Assembly (NCBI RefSeq): GCF_012427705.1
Contig: NZ_CP048602.1
Coordinates: forward strand, 1-64,000
From: Vreelandella piezotolerans
GTDB taxonomy: Bacteria; Pseudomonadota; Gammaproteobacteria; Pseudomonadales; Halomonadaceae
Length of the DNA: 64,000 nt
Direction of reading: 5' to 3'
Part shown: positions 48,881 to 61,206 of the stretch, piece by piece
Numbering within the stretch: the stretch's first letter is position 1
Layout of the letters: each line of letters starts with the position of its first letter
Program-made: the position numbers and the translations under genes
Notes under the pieces: generated by a model
Told to the model about the DNA's origin: nothing
Seen by the model: the letters and a program-made list of their open reading frames with translations, nothing else
The model's database searches: none

Positions 48881-49390
48881 ATGGCGGAAGATAACAACAC
48901 CCCGCAGGCAGGCGCCGCAGAAGGCGAAAAACCTCAGCTGAAATTCTCGTTACAGCGTATCTATGTGAAAGACATCTCTTTCGAAGCGCCGAACTCTCCC
49001 TCCGTGTTCAAGCAAGCGTTCAAGCCCAAGGTCAACCTGGACCTCAACACCACCAGCCAGAAAGTGGCCGACGACCAGTACGAAGTCGTGGTGAAAGTGA
49101 CCGCGCAGGTCAACGACAGCGAAACCGGCACGACCTCGTTCTTGGCGGAAGTCGAGCAGGCGGGCCTGTTCCGTATTGCGGGTATCGAAGGCGCGCAGCT
49201 CGATCAGACATTGGGTGCGTTCTGCCCCAATCTGCTGTTCCCGTATGCCCGTGAGTGCGTCGATAACCTGGTCAACCGTGGCGGTTTCCCGCCGCTGATG
49301 CTGGCACCGGTCAACTTCGAAGCCATGTATGCCCAGCGCAAGCAGCGCGAAGCGCAGCAGGCTAGCCAAGCGGCTGAGAACACGCACTAA
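48881..49390 (+). CDS. secB: Protein-export chaperone SecB
   Basis: SecB is the tetrameric cytosolic chaperone that keeps preproteins unfolded and passes them to SecA. The 169-residue product includes FSLQRIYVKDISFEAPNSP near residue 22, VKVTAQV near 65, and the acidic-to-aromatic C-terminal FPYARECVDNLVNRGGFPPLMLAPVNF region near 125. An AGGAG site precedes the ATG. Unlike E. coli, no grxC gene lies between the rhodanese gene and secB and gpsA does not follow. Confidence 0.97.
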   Translation: MAEDNNTPQAGAAEGEKPQLKFSLQRIYVKDISFEAPNSPSVFKQAFKPKVNLDLNTTSQKVADDQYEVVVKVTAQVNDSETGTTSFLAEVEQAGLFRIAGIEGAQLDQTLGAFCPNLLFPYARECVDNLVNRGGFPPLMLAPVNFEAMYAQRKQREAQQASQAAENTH

Positions 49391-49393
49391 GCC

Positions 49394-50161
49394 ATGTCGG
49401 ACACGCTGACCGCCGCCGACTGGCAGGCCCGACACGGTAAAATGCCCCGTCTCTATGTGCCTGCCGAGCTGTTGGCGGGCACGACGCTAGCGCTGCCCGA
49501 CGGCCCGGCCAAGCACGTGACTCGCGTGCTGCGTATGGGCGAAGGCGCGCCGCTGATCGTATTCGACGGCCGTGGCCAAGAAGCAGGCGTGCGGTTAGCC
49601 GAGGTGAGCCGCAAGCAGACGACCGTGACCGTGGAAGCGGTATGGGCGGGTAGCGGCGAGTCACCGCTGGCGGTGCATCTTGGGCAAGCGATTTCCAAGG
49701 GCGATCGCATGGATTACGCCATTCAAAAAGCCGTCGAACTCGGCGTGGCGGCGATTACCCCGCTCTATACCGAGCGGGGCGATGTACGTTTGAAAGGCGA
49801 CCGTGAAGAAAAGAAGCTGGCGCATTGGCAGGCCGTGGCGGCCAGCGCCTGCGAGCAGAGCGGCCGGGCGGTAGTGCCACCCGTGCACCCCCCGCAGACG
49901 TTAGGCGAGTGGCTGGCCGAGCGCCAGGAGCCCCTGCGCTTGATGCTGCACCTAGCGACGGGTAATGGCTTTGCTCAGTCAGAGTGCCCGGCGTCTGCCG
50001 CGCTGCTGATCGGCCCGGAGGGCGGCTTGAGCGAGGCAGATATTCAGGCCGCGACCGCCAGCCACTTTATGCCTCTGACGCTGGGCCCGCGTGTGCTGCG
50101 TACGGAAACGGCCCCTGTCGTTGCGCTAACGCTTCTACAGCATCACTTCGGCGATATGTAA
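49394..50161 (+). CDS. rsmE: 16S rRNA (uracil(1498)-N(3))-methyltransferase
   Basis: RsmE methylates U1498 of 16S rRNA. The 255-residue product has an N-terminal PUA-like domain with PDGPAKHVTRVLRMGEGAPL near residue 35 and a SPOUT domain with LGQAISKGDRMDYAIQKAVELGV near residue 95, IGPEGGLSEADI near 210 and LGPRVLRTETAPVVAL near 232 (the knot that binds SAM). It begins 3 bp after secB, so the two are probably co-transcribed, and a terminator follows. Confidence 0.95.
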   Translation: MSDTLTAADWQARHGKMPRLYVPAELLAGTTLALPDGPAKHVTRVLRMGEGAPLIVFDGRGQEAGVRLAEVSRKQTTVTVEAVWAGSGESPLAVHLGQAISKGDRMDYAIQKAVELGVAAITPLYTERGDVRLKGDREEKKLAHWQAVAASACEQSGRAVVPPVHPPQTLGEWLAERQEPLRLMLHLATGNGFAQSECPASAALLIGPEGGLSEADIQAATASHFMPLTLGPRVLRTETAPVVALTLLQHHFGDM

Positions 50162-50176
50162 GCGCTTACTATCAAG

Positions 50177-50203
50177 CCGCTGCCGTGTTTGCTTCGGCAG
50201 CGG
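50177..50203 (+). terminator. Terminator after rsmE
   Basis: Perfect 9-bp stem CCGCTGCCG / CGGCAGCGG with a 9-nt loop followed by six T residues. It ends the rhodanese-secB-rsmE transcript 15 nt after the rsmE stop. Confidence 0.9.
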
Positions 50204-50298
50204 TTTTTTGTACCTGGCGCTCTCTTCATCCGACGCCGCTTTGCCTAGCTTTGGCAAGGTACCATAATGACGTTCTACTTCCTGTAAGGACAGCACCC

Positions 50299-51003
50299 AT
50301 GGTCCGTGAATCACACGCCACCCCTCGATCTGTCAGCGATGCGTCGGCCCAGCTGGGCGATGTGGCCTATTTAACCGTGACGGCGGTGAATAGTACCGGA
50401 GCCTTTTTGCGCTGGGGGCAGCCCAAAGACGTGCTGCTGCCTTACAGCGAACAGCGTTTTCGCCCCGACCCTGGCAAGCGGGTGTTGGTGATGCTGTACA
50501 GTGACGATCAGGGGCGCCCGGTCGCTACCATGCGCCTCGATCGTTTTCTGACGGATGACGCCTGGGCGTTAGAGAAGGGCGACGAAGTCGATTTGGTAGT
50601 GGCCGACCGCACGGACCTAGGCATGAAAGTGGTGGTCAATCACCGCTATTGGGGTTTGATCTATCAGGACGACATTACCCAGCCGCTGCGTCGTGGGCAG
50701 TCGCTAAAAGGCTTTGTGAAACAGCGCCGCGAGGATGGTCGCGTGGATATCTCGCTGCTACCGCCCGGCGCGGCACGCCTGGACGTCGTGGGGGATAAAG
50801 TGCTGAAGGCGCTGCGCGAAAGCGGCGGCTATTTACCGTTAGGTGATAAAAGTTCGGCGCACGATATCAAAACGCGACTGGGCGTGAGCAAAAGCGCGTA
50901 TAAACAGGCGATTGGCCGACTCTATAAACAGCAGTTGATCACCCTGGCGCCGGATGCGATCCGCCTGGTACCCGGTGCGCTCTCCGATACGTCGGATCAA
51001 TAG
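50299..51003 (+). CDS. S1 RNA-binding / winged-helix protein (CvfB/YitL-like)
   Basis: A 234-residue protein. S1-like OB domains occupy about residues 15-155 (GDVAYLTVTAVNSTGAFLRW and GQSLKGFVKQRREDGRVDISL), followed by a winged-helix domain (about 160-225, with KTRLGVSKSAYKQAIGRLYKQ). This is the architecture of CvfB/YitL proteins, RNA-binding regulators of uncertain role. The start ATG at 50299 is preceded by GTAAGGA. It lies between rsmE and gshB, apparently as a separate unit after the terminator. Confidence 0.85.
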   Translation: MVRESHATPRSVSDASAQLGDVAYLTVTAVNSTGAFLRWGQPKDVLLPYSEQRFRPDPGKRVLVMLYSDDQGRPVATMRLDRFLTDDAWALEKGDEVDLVVADRTDLGMKVVVNHRYWGLIYQDDITQPLRRGQSLKGFVKQRREDGRVDISLLPPGAARLDVVGDKVLKALRESGGYLPLGDKSSAHDIKTRLGVSKSAYKQAIGRLYKQQLITLAPDAIRLVPGALSDTSDQ

Positions 51004-51072
51004 CCGCGGTTGGAGCCGTGCCTGCAGTGCGGCATACTGATGACTTATTGATCCTGCATGGACTGTATTTCG

Positions 51073-52029
51073 ATGAGCCAATCAACGTTGCACCTCGGTG
51101 TGGTGATGGATCCCATCAGCGACATCGCGTACAAGAAAGACACTACCTTGGCCATGCTGTGGGCTGCCCAAGAGCGTGGCTACACGCTTCACTATATGGA
51201 GCAGGAGGATCTTTTCTTGCAAGCGGGCCAGGCCTATGCGCGGATGCGCCCTCTCACAGTGCACCGAAACCCCGAACACTGGTACGACCTAGGCGAGGCG
51301 ACTCAACGCCCGCTGGCCGAACTGGACGTAGTGCTGATGCGGAAAGACCCGCCGGTGGATGCCGAATTCATCAACGCGGTGCATCTGCTGGGCTTTGCCG
51401 AGCGTGAGGGCGTGTTGATCGTCAATCCCACGGCAGCCCTGCTACAGTGTAACGAGAAGCTCTTTGCCCAGCAGTTTCCCCAGTGCTGCGCGCCGACGGT
51501 CGTCGCCAGCCGCGATGACGTGCTGCGCGCTTTCCATGCCGAGCATGGCGATGTGATCTTCAAGCCGCTCGATGGCATGGGGGGTACAGGAATTTTTCAT
51601 ATCGGCCCCGAGGGCCGCAACATTGGCGCGGTGATCGAGCAGCTGACGCTGCGCGGTCAGCGTCAAATCATGGCCCAGCGCTATCTGCCGGCCATAAAGG
51701 ATGGCGATACGCGGATTCTCTTGGTCGATGGGGAACCGGTGCCGTTTGGCCTTGCGCGCATTCCCTCGGCGGGCGAAACCCGCGGCAACCTGGCTGCCGG
51801 CGGGCGCGGCGTGAGTCGCGAACTGACCGAACGCGACCACTGGTTGATTCAGCAGGTGCAGCCGATGATTCGCGAGAAAGGACTGATGTTCGTCGGTTTG
51901 GACGTGATTGGCGACTATATCACCGAAATCAACGTGACGAGCCCTACCTGTGTTCGTGAAATCGACGACCAGCGCGGCACCGACATTGCCGGAATGCTGC
52001 TGGACGCGATCGAGCGTCGCTTGGCTTAA
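51073..52029 (+). CDS. gshB: Glutathione synthetase
   Basis: GshB joins gamma-glutamylcysteine and glycine. The 318-residue ATP-grasp enzyme has LGVVMDPISDIAYKKDTTLAM near residue 6, VIFKPLDGMGGTGIFHI near residue 160 and the C-terminal EINVTSPTCVREID near 283 with metal-binding residues. Length matches the E. coli enzyme (about 316). The start at MSQSTLHLG is preferred over an in-frame ATG five codons earlier. It begins the gshB-algH-ruvX run. Confidence 0.97.
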   Translation: MSQSTLHLGVVMDPISDIAYKKDTTLAMLWAAQERGYTLHYMEQEDLFLQAGQAYARMRPLTVHRNPEHWYDLGEATQRPLAELDVVLMRKDPPVDAEFINAVHLLGFAEREGVLIVNPTAALLQCNEKLFAQQFPQCCAPTVVASRDDVLRAFHAEHGDVIFKPLDGMGGTGIFHIGPEGRNIGAVIEQLTLRGQRQIMAQRYLPAIKDGDTRILLVDGEPVPFGLARIPSAGETRGNLAAGGRGVSRELTERDHWLIQQVQPMIREKGLMFVGLDVIGDYITEINVTSPTCVREIDDQRGTDIAGMLLDAIERRLA

Positions 52030-52096
52030 CCGGTGACGGCTCAACCCGCCCTATGACGCAAGGCTTGCCGAGCGATTGGCAAGCCGCAGGAGACGC

Positions 52097-52654
52097 ATGC
52101 AAAGTTTAAAACACCACTTTTTGATGGCGATGCCCCACTTGGAAGACCCCAACTTCGCGGGCAGCCTGATTTATCTATGTGATCACGACCACAACGGCTG
52201 CATGGGCGTGATCGTCAATCGCCCGATGGAAATCACCCTGGATGCGCTGTTCGAGCAGCTTTCATTGGGAGGCGACGACAGCCCCTACCGCAATGCGCCG
52301 GTCTACTACGGTGGCCCGATGCATAAAGATCGCGGCTTCATTCTCCATGTTGGCGACAGTCAGGCGTGGGACTCCAGCGTTCAGGTGGAAGACGGCATTG
52401 CCCTGACGACCTCCATGGATATCCTCCAAGCGCTTGCCGATGGTAACGGACCTGAGCACTTCTTAGTATGCTTGGGCTGTGCCGGTTGGGATGTGGGTCA
52501 ATTAGAGGATGAGTTGAAAGAGAACGCCTGGCTCACCGTAGAGGGCCACAGCAACGTGCTTTTTGATACGCCACCGGCTGAACGTCTTGCGGCCGCTGCA
52601 GGTATCCTTGGGGTCGACCTAAACCTCATGACACGCAATGCAGGGCACGCGTGA
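52097..52654 (+). CDS. algH: YqgE/AlgH family protein
   Basis: A 185-residue member of the YqgE/AlgH family, whose precise biochemistry is unknown; in Pseudomonas it was linked to regulation of alginate and virulence. Family marks are HFLMAMPHLEDPNFAGSLIYLC near the N-terminus, GVIVNRPMEITL near 36, YYGGPMHKDRGFILH near 72, and LVCLGCAGWDVGQLEDE near 125. The CAGGAGA site supports the ATG at 52097. The gene lies between gshB and ruvX, the conserved order. Confidence 0.93.
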   Translation: MQSLKHHFLMAMPHLEDPNFAGSLIYLCDHDHNGCMGVIVNRPMEITLDALFEQLSLGGDDSPYRNAPVYYGGPMHKDRGFILHVGDSQAWDSSVQVEDGIALTTSMDILQALADGNGPEHFLVCLGCAGWDVGQLEDELKENAWLTVEGHSNVLFDTPPAERLAAAAGILGVDLNLMTRNAGHA

Positions 52655-52682
52655 GCGTGTGGCTGGATGAGGCGTAAGACGC

Positions 52683-53138
52683 ATGGCAAGTAACGGGCAG
52701 CGTCTGATCTTGGCATTTGATTTTGGAACGCGGCGCATCGGCGTGGCCGTGGGCAACGAGCTGCTTCACAGTGCGCGGGAGCTGGCGCCGCTGCCTGCGC
52801 GTGACGGTATACCCGACTGGAACGTGGTCACGCGCCTCATCGACGAGTGGCAGCCCGATCTGTTCGTCGTCGGCTTGCCGCTCAATATGGATGGCAGCGA
52901 GTCGCTCATGAGCACGCGGGCGCGCAAGTTCGGCAACCGTTTGCATGGTCGCTACGGCAAACCATGCGAAATGGTCGATGAGCGTGGTTCCACCCAAGAA
53001 GCCAAGCGAATTGCCCACGGGGCGGGGCACCGAGGGAATTACCGAGAAGAGAGCGTGGATGGCATTGCGGCGGTGCTGATTTTGGAAGGCTGGTTCGCCC
53101 ACCAGGAAGGCCTTCCCGGCGGGCGCACGACACATTAA
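52683..53138 (+). CDS. ruvX: Holliday-junction resolvase-like protein RuvX/YqgF
   Basis: A 151-residue RNase H-fold nuclease of the YqgF family, implicated in processing of the 16S rRNA 5' end. Acidic and conserved segments are LILAFDFGTRRIGVAVGN near residue 7, FVVGLPLNMDGSES near 60, and DERGSTQEAKR near 100. Length is standard. The gene converges on pyrB with a 5-bp gap, so the two transcripts probably overlap. Confidence 0.94.
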   Translation: MASNGQRLILAFDFGTRRIGVAVGNELLHSARELAPLPARDGIPDWNVVTRLIDEWQPDLFVVGLPLNMDGSESLMSTRARKFGNRLHGRYGKPCEMVDERGSTQEAKRIAHGAGHRGNYREESVDGIAAVLILEGWFAHQEGLPGGRTTH

Positions 53139-53143
53139 CGCGA

Positions 53144-54169
53144 TTAGCGGTCCAGCGTGCCGGTTTGTGATGGCACAAACCAACGCACGGGCCGCAGATC
53201 CTTTTCAATCAACTCGTCTACTTTTAGCAGCGTGGCAAAGATCGCCATCCGCATGGGAATACCGTTATCGGTTTGGCGGAAAATCGCCAGCCGAGGGTCG
53301 CCGTTCAAATCGACGTTCAAGTCGTTGGCGCCCGGGCGGCTATCACGGGGCAACGGGTGCATCACGATCGTGCTTTGGCTGCAACGCTGGTCAAGAAAAT
53401 CACGATTGACCATGAAGTCATCGGAGAGCCCCTGGAAGCTCTCGTTCATCTCATCGGTAAAACGCTCCTTCTGAATACGTGTGGTGTACACCACGTCCAG
53501 GTCGCTGAAATCGCTGGCCAGCGAGTCCCGCTGTTCGACGCGGTGACCGCGCGACGTCACTAGATCGATCAGATGGGTGGGCATCTCCAACCCCGGTGGG
53601 GACACCAGCGTTATGCGCAGCGGGTCATAGAGCGACAGCAGCTTGATGAGCGAATGCACCGTACGCCCGTACTTCAAATCACCGGTCAACAGAATGTGTG
53701 CCCCGCTCAAGCGCTTGCCCAACCGCTGAAACTCCTTATCGATCGTATAGAGATCCAACAGTGCCTGACTGGGATGTTCGCCTGGGCCGTCGCCACCGTT
53801 GATGACCGGAACGTGAGTTGCCGCAGCAAATTCGGCGACCGACCCTTGGTCAGGGTGACGCATGACGATGGCATCGCAGTAACCGCTCATGACGCGGCTG
53901 GTGTCGTACAGCGACTCGCCTTTCGCCATGGACGAGAAGGTAAAGCCCGTGGTGTCGCATACGCTTCCCCCCAGTCGGCAGAAGGCGGCATTGAAGCTCA
54001 CCCGCGTACGGGTGCTCGCCTCGAAAAACAAATTGCCCAGAACCGCTCCTTCCAGCACCCGCGTCACCTGACGGCGACTCGCAATCGGCTCCATGCGAGC
54101 TGCTACGCGCAATAGGTGATCGACGCTATCGCGGTTTAATGAATCGACAGTTAATAGGTGCTGGCTCAT
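53144..54169 (-). CDS. pyrB: Aspartate carbamoyltransferase catalytic subunit
   Basis: PyrB makes carbamoyl aspartate in pyrimidine synthesis. The 341-residue product has the carbamoyl-phosphate motif FFEASTRTRVSF near residue 48, HPSQALLDLYTI near 132, and GDLKYGRTVHSLI near 165. No regulatory pyrI and no inactive pyrC-like gene lies next to it, unlike E. coli (pyrBI) and Pseudomonas (pyrBC'). The start is ambiguous among clustered ATGs at 54184-54169; GAGG spacing favours 54169. Confidence 0.94.
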   Translation of the reverse strand: MSQHLLTVDSLNRDSVDHLLRVAARMEPIASRRQVTRVLEGAVLGNLFFEASTRTRVSFNAAFCRLGGSVCDTTGFTFSSMAKGESLYDTSRVMSGYCDAIVMRHPDQGSVAEFAAATHVPVINGGDGPGEHPSQALLDLYTIDKEFQRLGKRLSGAHILLTGDLKYGRTVHSLIKLLSLYDPLRITLVSPPGLEMPTHLIDLVTSRGHRVEQRDSLASDFSDLDVVYTTRIQKERFTDEMNESFQGLSDDFMVNRDFLDQRCSQSTIVMHPLPRDSRPGANDLNVDLNGDPRLAIFRQTDNGIPMRMAIFATLLKVDELIEKDLRPVRWFVPSQTGTLDR

Positions 54170-54327
54170 CATGGACCTCATCATTATTGGGCGTGGGTGA
54201 AGGTGGCCGCATTATAAAGCGCTAAGTGTAACCGCCAAACCAGACGTGCCGAAGCGGTTTCCGCCCCCTGATATGAGAGAACAGATGATCTAGCCGAGAC
54301 TTTTTTCGACTATTAGATAATTAGCCC

Positions 54328-54356
54328 TTGCCAACCCGGCATTGAATCCGTAAAGT
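54328..54356 (+). promoter_or_regulatory. rRNA operon promoter P1 (candidate)
   Basis: TTGCCA, a 17-bp spacer and TAAAGT form a sigma-70-type promoter; an A/T-rich upstream stretch (54297-54323) resembles an UP element. It stands about 157 bp upstream of the second promoter. Confidence 0.65.
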
Positions 54357-54485
54357 ACGCATCCGCTGCCGGGGACGCCCAGCGTTACCAGCGGTGATGA
54401 GATTGAAAAACCTCTTGTTTGTCAGGAAGTTAGAGCTCTGTAGTAGGTTGATCAGATCGCTCGCTTCGCCCGCTGAAAACAGCGG

Positions 54486-54513
54486 TTGACAAACACCACG
54501 GAATGCGTAGAAT
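54486..54513 (+). promoter_or_regulatory. rRNA operon promoter P2
   Basis: TTGACA and TAGAAT separated by 16 bp, followed by a GC-rich discriminator (ACGCC). This closely matches gammaproteobacterial rRNA promoters. Confidence 0.85.
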
Positions 54514-54578
54514 ACGCCTTCCTCGCTGAGGCAACACGGGTCAGGTCATCGAGCCCGCCGCAGCGGCATTGAGAAAGT

Positions 54579-54591
54579 TGCTCTTTAACAA
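54579..54591 (+). promoter_or_regulatory. boxA antitermination element in the 16S leader
   Basis: TGCTCTTTAACAA, the standard boxA of rRNA leaders bound by NusB/NusE. A second copy lies in the 16S-23S spacer. Confidence 0.85.
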
Positions 54592-54594
54592 TTC

Positions 54595-54609
54595 GATCAG
54601 GTAATTCAT
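54595..54609 (+). other. Left arm of the 16S processing stem
   Basis: GATCAGGTAATTCAT is exactly complementary to 56331-56345 downstream of 16S rRNA. Flanking bases (GCGCTTGCCGATGAGG with the downstream CCTCGCGGTAAGCGC) extend the pairing imperfectly. It is the expected RNase III processing stalk. Confidence 0.85.
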
Positions 54610-54764
54610 GTGGGCGCTTGCCGATGAGGGTGATAAATCACCTATTATCAAGGCAAGCGACTCGTCAAACAGGCTTCGGCCTAATGAATGAATTCGTTTG
54701 ACCCTTGAGCCAAGTTTGGTTCGCTTCTGTTGCTTCGGTGACAGGTAAGAACCGCATTGATCTT

Positions 54765-56297
<1,533 letters not shown>

Positions 56298-56591
56298 ACC
56301 GATGACTCATCCTCGCGGTAAGCGCTCACAATGAATTACCTGATCAGAATACTGTTGTTACGCAGTGATAAGCGTTTTCTTCACATTAAAAAAAGAAAAA
56401 AGGTCTTTCTTTTTCTTTTGAAGTGAAAAAAAGCATCCGCTTATCACTGCGCATAGCAGTCGCTCTTTAACAATGTATATCATGCTGACATGAACGTTTT
56501 ATAACGTTCATACGTAATTGTTAAGTGATACGTCTCAAGCGTATCCGGCAATCGTTATCATTGCGAGACACCAGACCCCTTCGGGTTATAG
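56298..56591 (+). other. 16S-23S internal transcribed spacer without tRNA genes
   Basis: The 294-bp spacer contains the right arm of the 16S processing stem (56331-56345), a large nested inverted repeat (56361-56451), a second boxA (56462-56473), a 9-bp hairpin ATGAACGTT / AACGTTCAT (56490-56511), and the left flank of the 23S stem. I find no tRNA-Ile or tRNA-Ala acceptor, T-loop or anticodon pattern. Confidence 0.88.
56361..56451 (+). repeat. Long nested inverted repeat in the rRNA spacer
   Basis: CGCAGTGATAAGCG (56361-56374) and CGCTTATCACTGCG (56438-56451) are perfect 14-bp arms. Inside them TTTTCTTCAC pairs with GTGAAAAAAA (9 of 10 positions) and a purine-rich run AAAAGAAAAAAGG opposes TCTTTCTTTTTCTTTT. 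The whole could fold as a nearly continuous hairpin of about 90 nt. Confidence 0.88.
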
Positions 56592-59482
<2,891 letters not shown>

Positions 59483-59635
59483 ATAACACCCAAGGGGTCT
59501 GGTCGCCGTGATAACGACCGAGTGGACAGCCACTCGAAAAACCGGATACGCATCCGCCCGCCAAGACGCTGGCGGACAAGAGACGATCACTTACCGCGTC
59601 AACGACGCACTCAGCATGATATGCATGACCCGTTA

Positions 59636-59754
59636 CGCCTGACGACCATAGCACGCGTGAACCACCTGATCCCATGCCGAACTCAGAAGTGAAACCGCTT
59701 AGCGCCGATGGTAGTGTGGGGTCTCCCCATGCGAGAGTAGGTCATCGTCAGGCA
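59636..59754 (+). rRNA. rrf: 5S ribosomal RNA
   Basis: About 119 nt with complementary ends CGCCTGACGA and TCGTCAGGCA and the conserved interior CCCATGCCGAACTCAGAAGT and GTAGTGTGGGGTCTCCCCAT. It is the last gene of the operon. The 153-bp 23S-5S spacer contains no tRNA gene that I can see. Confidence 0.97.
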
Positions 59755-59770
59755 CTTATACCGCAAAGAA

Positions 59771-59794
59771 CCCAGCCAACCGGCTGGGTTTTTT
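59771..59794 (+). terminator. rRNA operon terminator
   Basis: Stem CCCAGCC / GGCTGGG with an AACC loop followed by TTTTTTG, 17 nt after 5S rRNA. Confidence 0.92.
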
Positions 59795-59865
59795 GTTTGT
59801 CCATCGATCCCGTCGTTTTATGTCAGCCTTTTTATGTCAGAATGTGCACTCCAAGGAGGAGCGCT

Positions 59866-61197
59866 ATGACACAAATGCAATGGGATCAATTACTTTCCCC
59901 TCGACGCCTTCACGATAAACGAACAGACAGCACCCGAGAAATTGGGCGCAGCCCCTTTCATAAAGATCATGATCGCATTGTTTTTTCCGGCTCTTTCCGA
60001 CGCTTGGGCCGTAAAACCCAGGTTCATCCTCTGACGGAAAATGATCATATCCACACGCGTTTGACTCACTCCCTCGAAGTTGGCTGCGTTGGCCGTTCGC
60101 TGGGGATGATCGTCGGTGAACTACTGCGTGACCGTCTCCCCGACTGGATAACGCCTGCCGATCTTGGTGTCATCGTGCAAACCGCGTGCCTTGGGCACGA
60201 CATTGGTAACCCGCCCTTTGGTCACGCCGGTGAGTACGCTATCCGCGACTGGTTCCGTCGCGCCCAAGGAAGCGGGCTTCTGGATGGTCTGTCCGAGGCC
60301 GAGCGTGAAGACCTGTTGACCTATGAAGGCAATGCACAAGGCTTTCGGGTGATTACCCAGATCGAGTACAACCAGTTCAACGGTGGCATGCGCCTATCGG
60401 CCGCCACCTTGGGCACACTGCTGAAGTATCCATGGACGGTGCGCTATGGCGGGCGAGCGGGTAAGTTTGGCTGCTATCAGTCCGAACAGGCGCTGTTAAC
60501 CGAGGTAGCAGATGCGGTTGGGTTACTTCCTCAAGGGGAGCAGCGCTGGTGTCGCCACCCGTTGGCTTGGCTTGTCGAAGCGGCAGATGATATTTGCTAC
60601 GCCTTGCTAGACCTGGAAGACGGTCTGGAGATGGGCATTTTGCGTTACGAGGAAGTGGTCGAGATTCTGCGCCAAATTGCCGGTGAGTTCCCGCCGGAGT
60701 ATGCCGAGATGCAGCGTAAAAATGTCTCGCAACGCCGCCGTATTGCCTTGCTCAGGGGCGCTGCCATGGAGCGGGCTGTGAATGATGTAGGTGCGGTATT
60801 CGTGCAGCATGAGCAGGCGCTACTCAGCGGTACCCTCAGCGAAGATCTGTTAGAGCTGTGTCACCCGGATTTGGGCTGGGGGGTGCAGTCGGCCAAGCAG
60901 CTGGCTCGTGAGCGGATATTTCAAAATGAGCGTAAGGCAAAGCTGGAAATTGGTGCCTACACCACGCTGGGAATTTTGTTGGAAGCCTTTATCGGCGCGG
61001 CTCATGAGTTGCATCACACGGGCCACAGCTCTTTCAAACACCAGCGGGTACTGGCACTGATCGGTGAGAACACGCCACTGCCGTCATGGACGCTCTATGA
61101 CAGCTACCGTCGCATGCTGGACTTCATTGGGGGGATGACCGACCACTATGCAGTCGATCTTGCTCAGGAGATGGGCGGGCGGCTGCGCGGCGATTGA
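59866..61197 (+). CDS. dgt: Deoxyguanosinetriphosphate triphosphohydrolase
   Basis: Dgt cleaves dGTP to deoxyguanosine and triphosphate. The 443-residue HD-domain protein has FSGSFRRLGRKTQVHPLTENDHIHTRLTHSLE near residue 36 (with the first HD-site His) and TACLGHDIGNPPFGHAGE near residue 105 with the His-Asp pair. C-terminal motifs include LVEAADDICYALLDLEDG near 230. The start follows AAGGAGGAG, so translation should be efficient. It lies downstream of the rRNA terminator, with its own promoter probably in the 59795-59860 gap, and converges on the NERD gene after 9 bp. Confidence 0.93.
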   Translation: MTQMQWDQLLSPRRLHDKRTDSTREIGRSPFHKDHDRIVFSGSFRRLGRKTQVHPLTENDHIHTRLTHSLEVGCVGRSLGMIVGELLRDRLPDWITPADLGVIVQTACLGHDIGNPPFGHAGEYAIRDWFRRAQGSGLLDGLSEAEREDLLTYEGNAQGFRVITQIEYNQFNGGMRLSAATLGTLLKYPWTVRYGGRAGKFGCYQSEQALLTEVADAVGLLPQGEQRWCRHPLAWLVEAADDICYALLDLEDGLEMGILRYEEVVEILRQIAGEFPPEYAEMQRKNVSQRRRIALLRGAAMERAVNDVGAVFVQHEQALLSGTLSEDLLELCHPDLGWGVQSAKQLARERIFQNERKAKLEIGAYTTLGILLEAFIGAAHELHHTGHSSFKHQRVLALIGENTPLPSWTLYDSYRRMLDFIGGMTDHYAVDLAQEMGGRLRGD

Positions 61198-61206
61198 GCC
61201 CGGCCC

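Noticed and set aside
48817..48881. Missing grxC remnants between the rhodanese gene and secB
   Set aside because: The 63-bp gap contains only leader sequence and no recognisable glutaredoxin fragment.
56298..56591. tRNA-Ile and tRNA-Ala genes in the rRNA spacer
   Set aside because: No acceptor stem, T-loop or anticodon arrangement was seen; the spacer is filled by stems, boxA and the inverted repeat.
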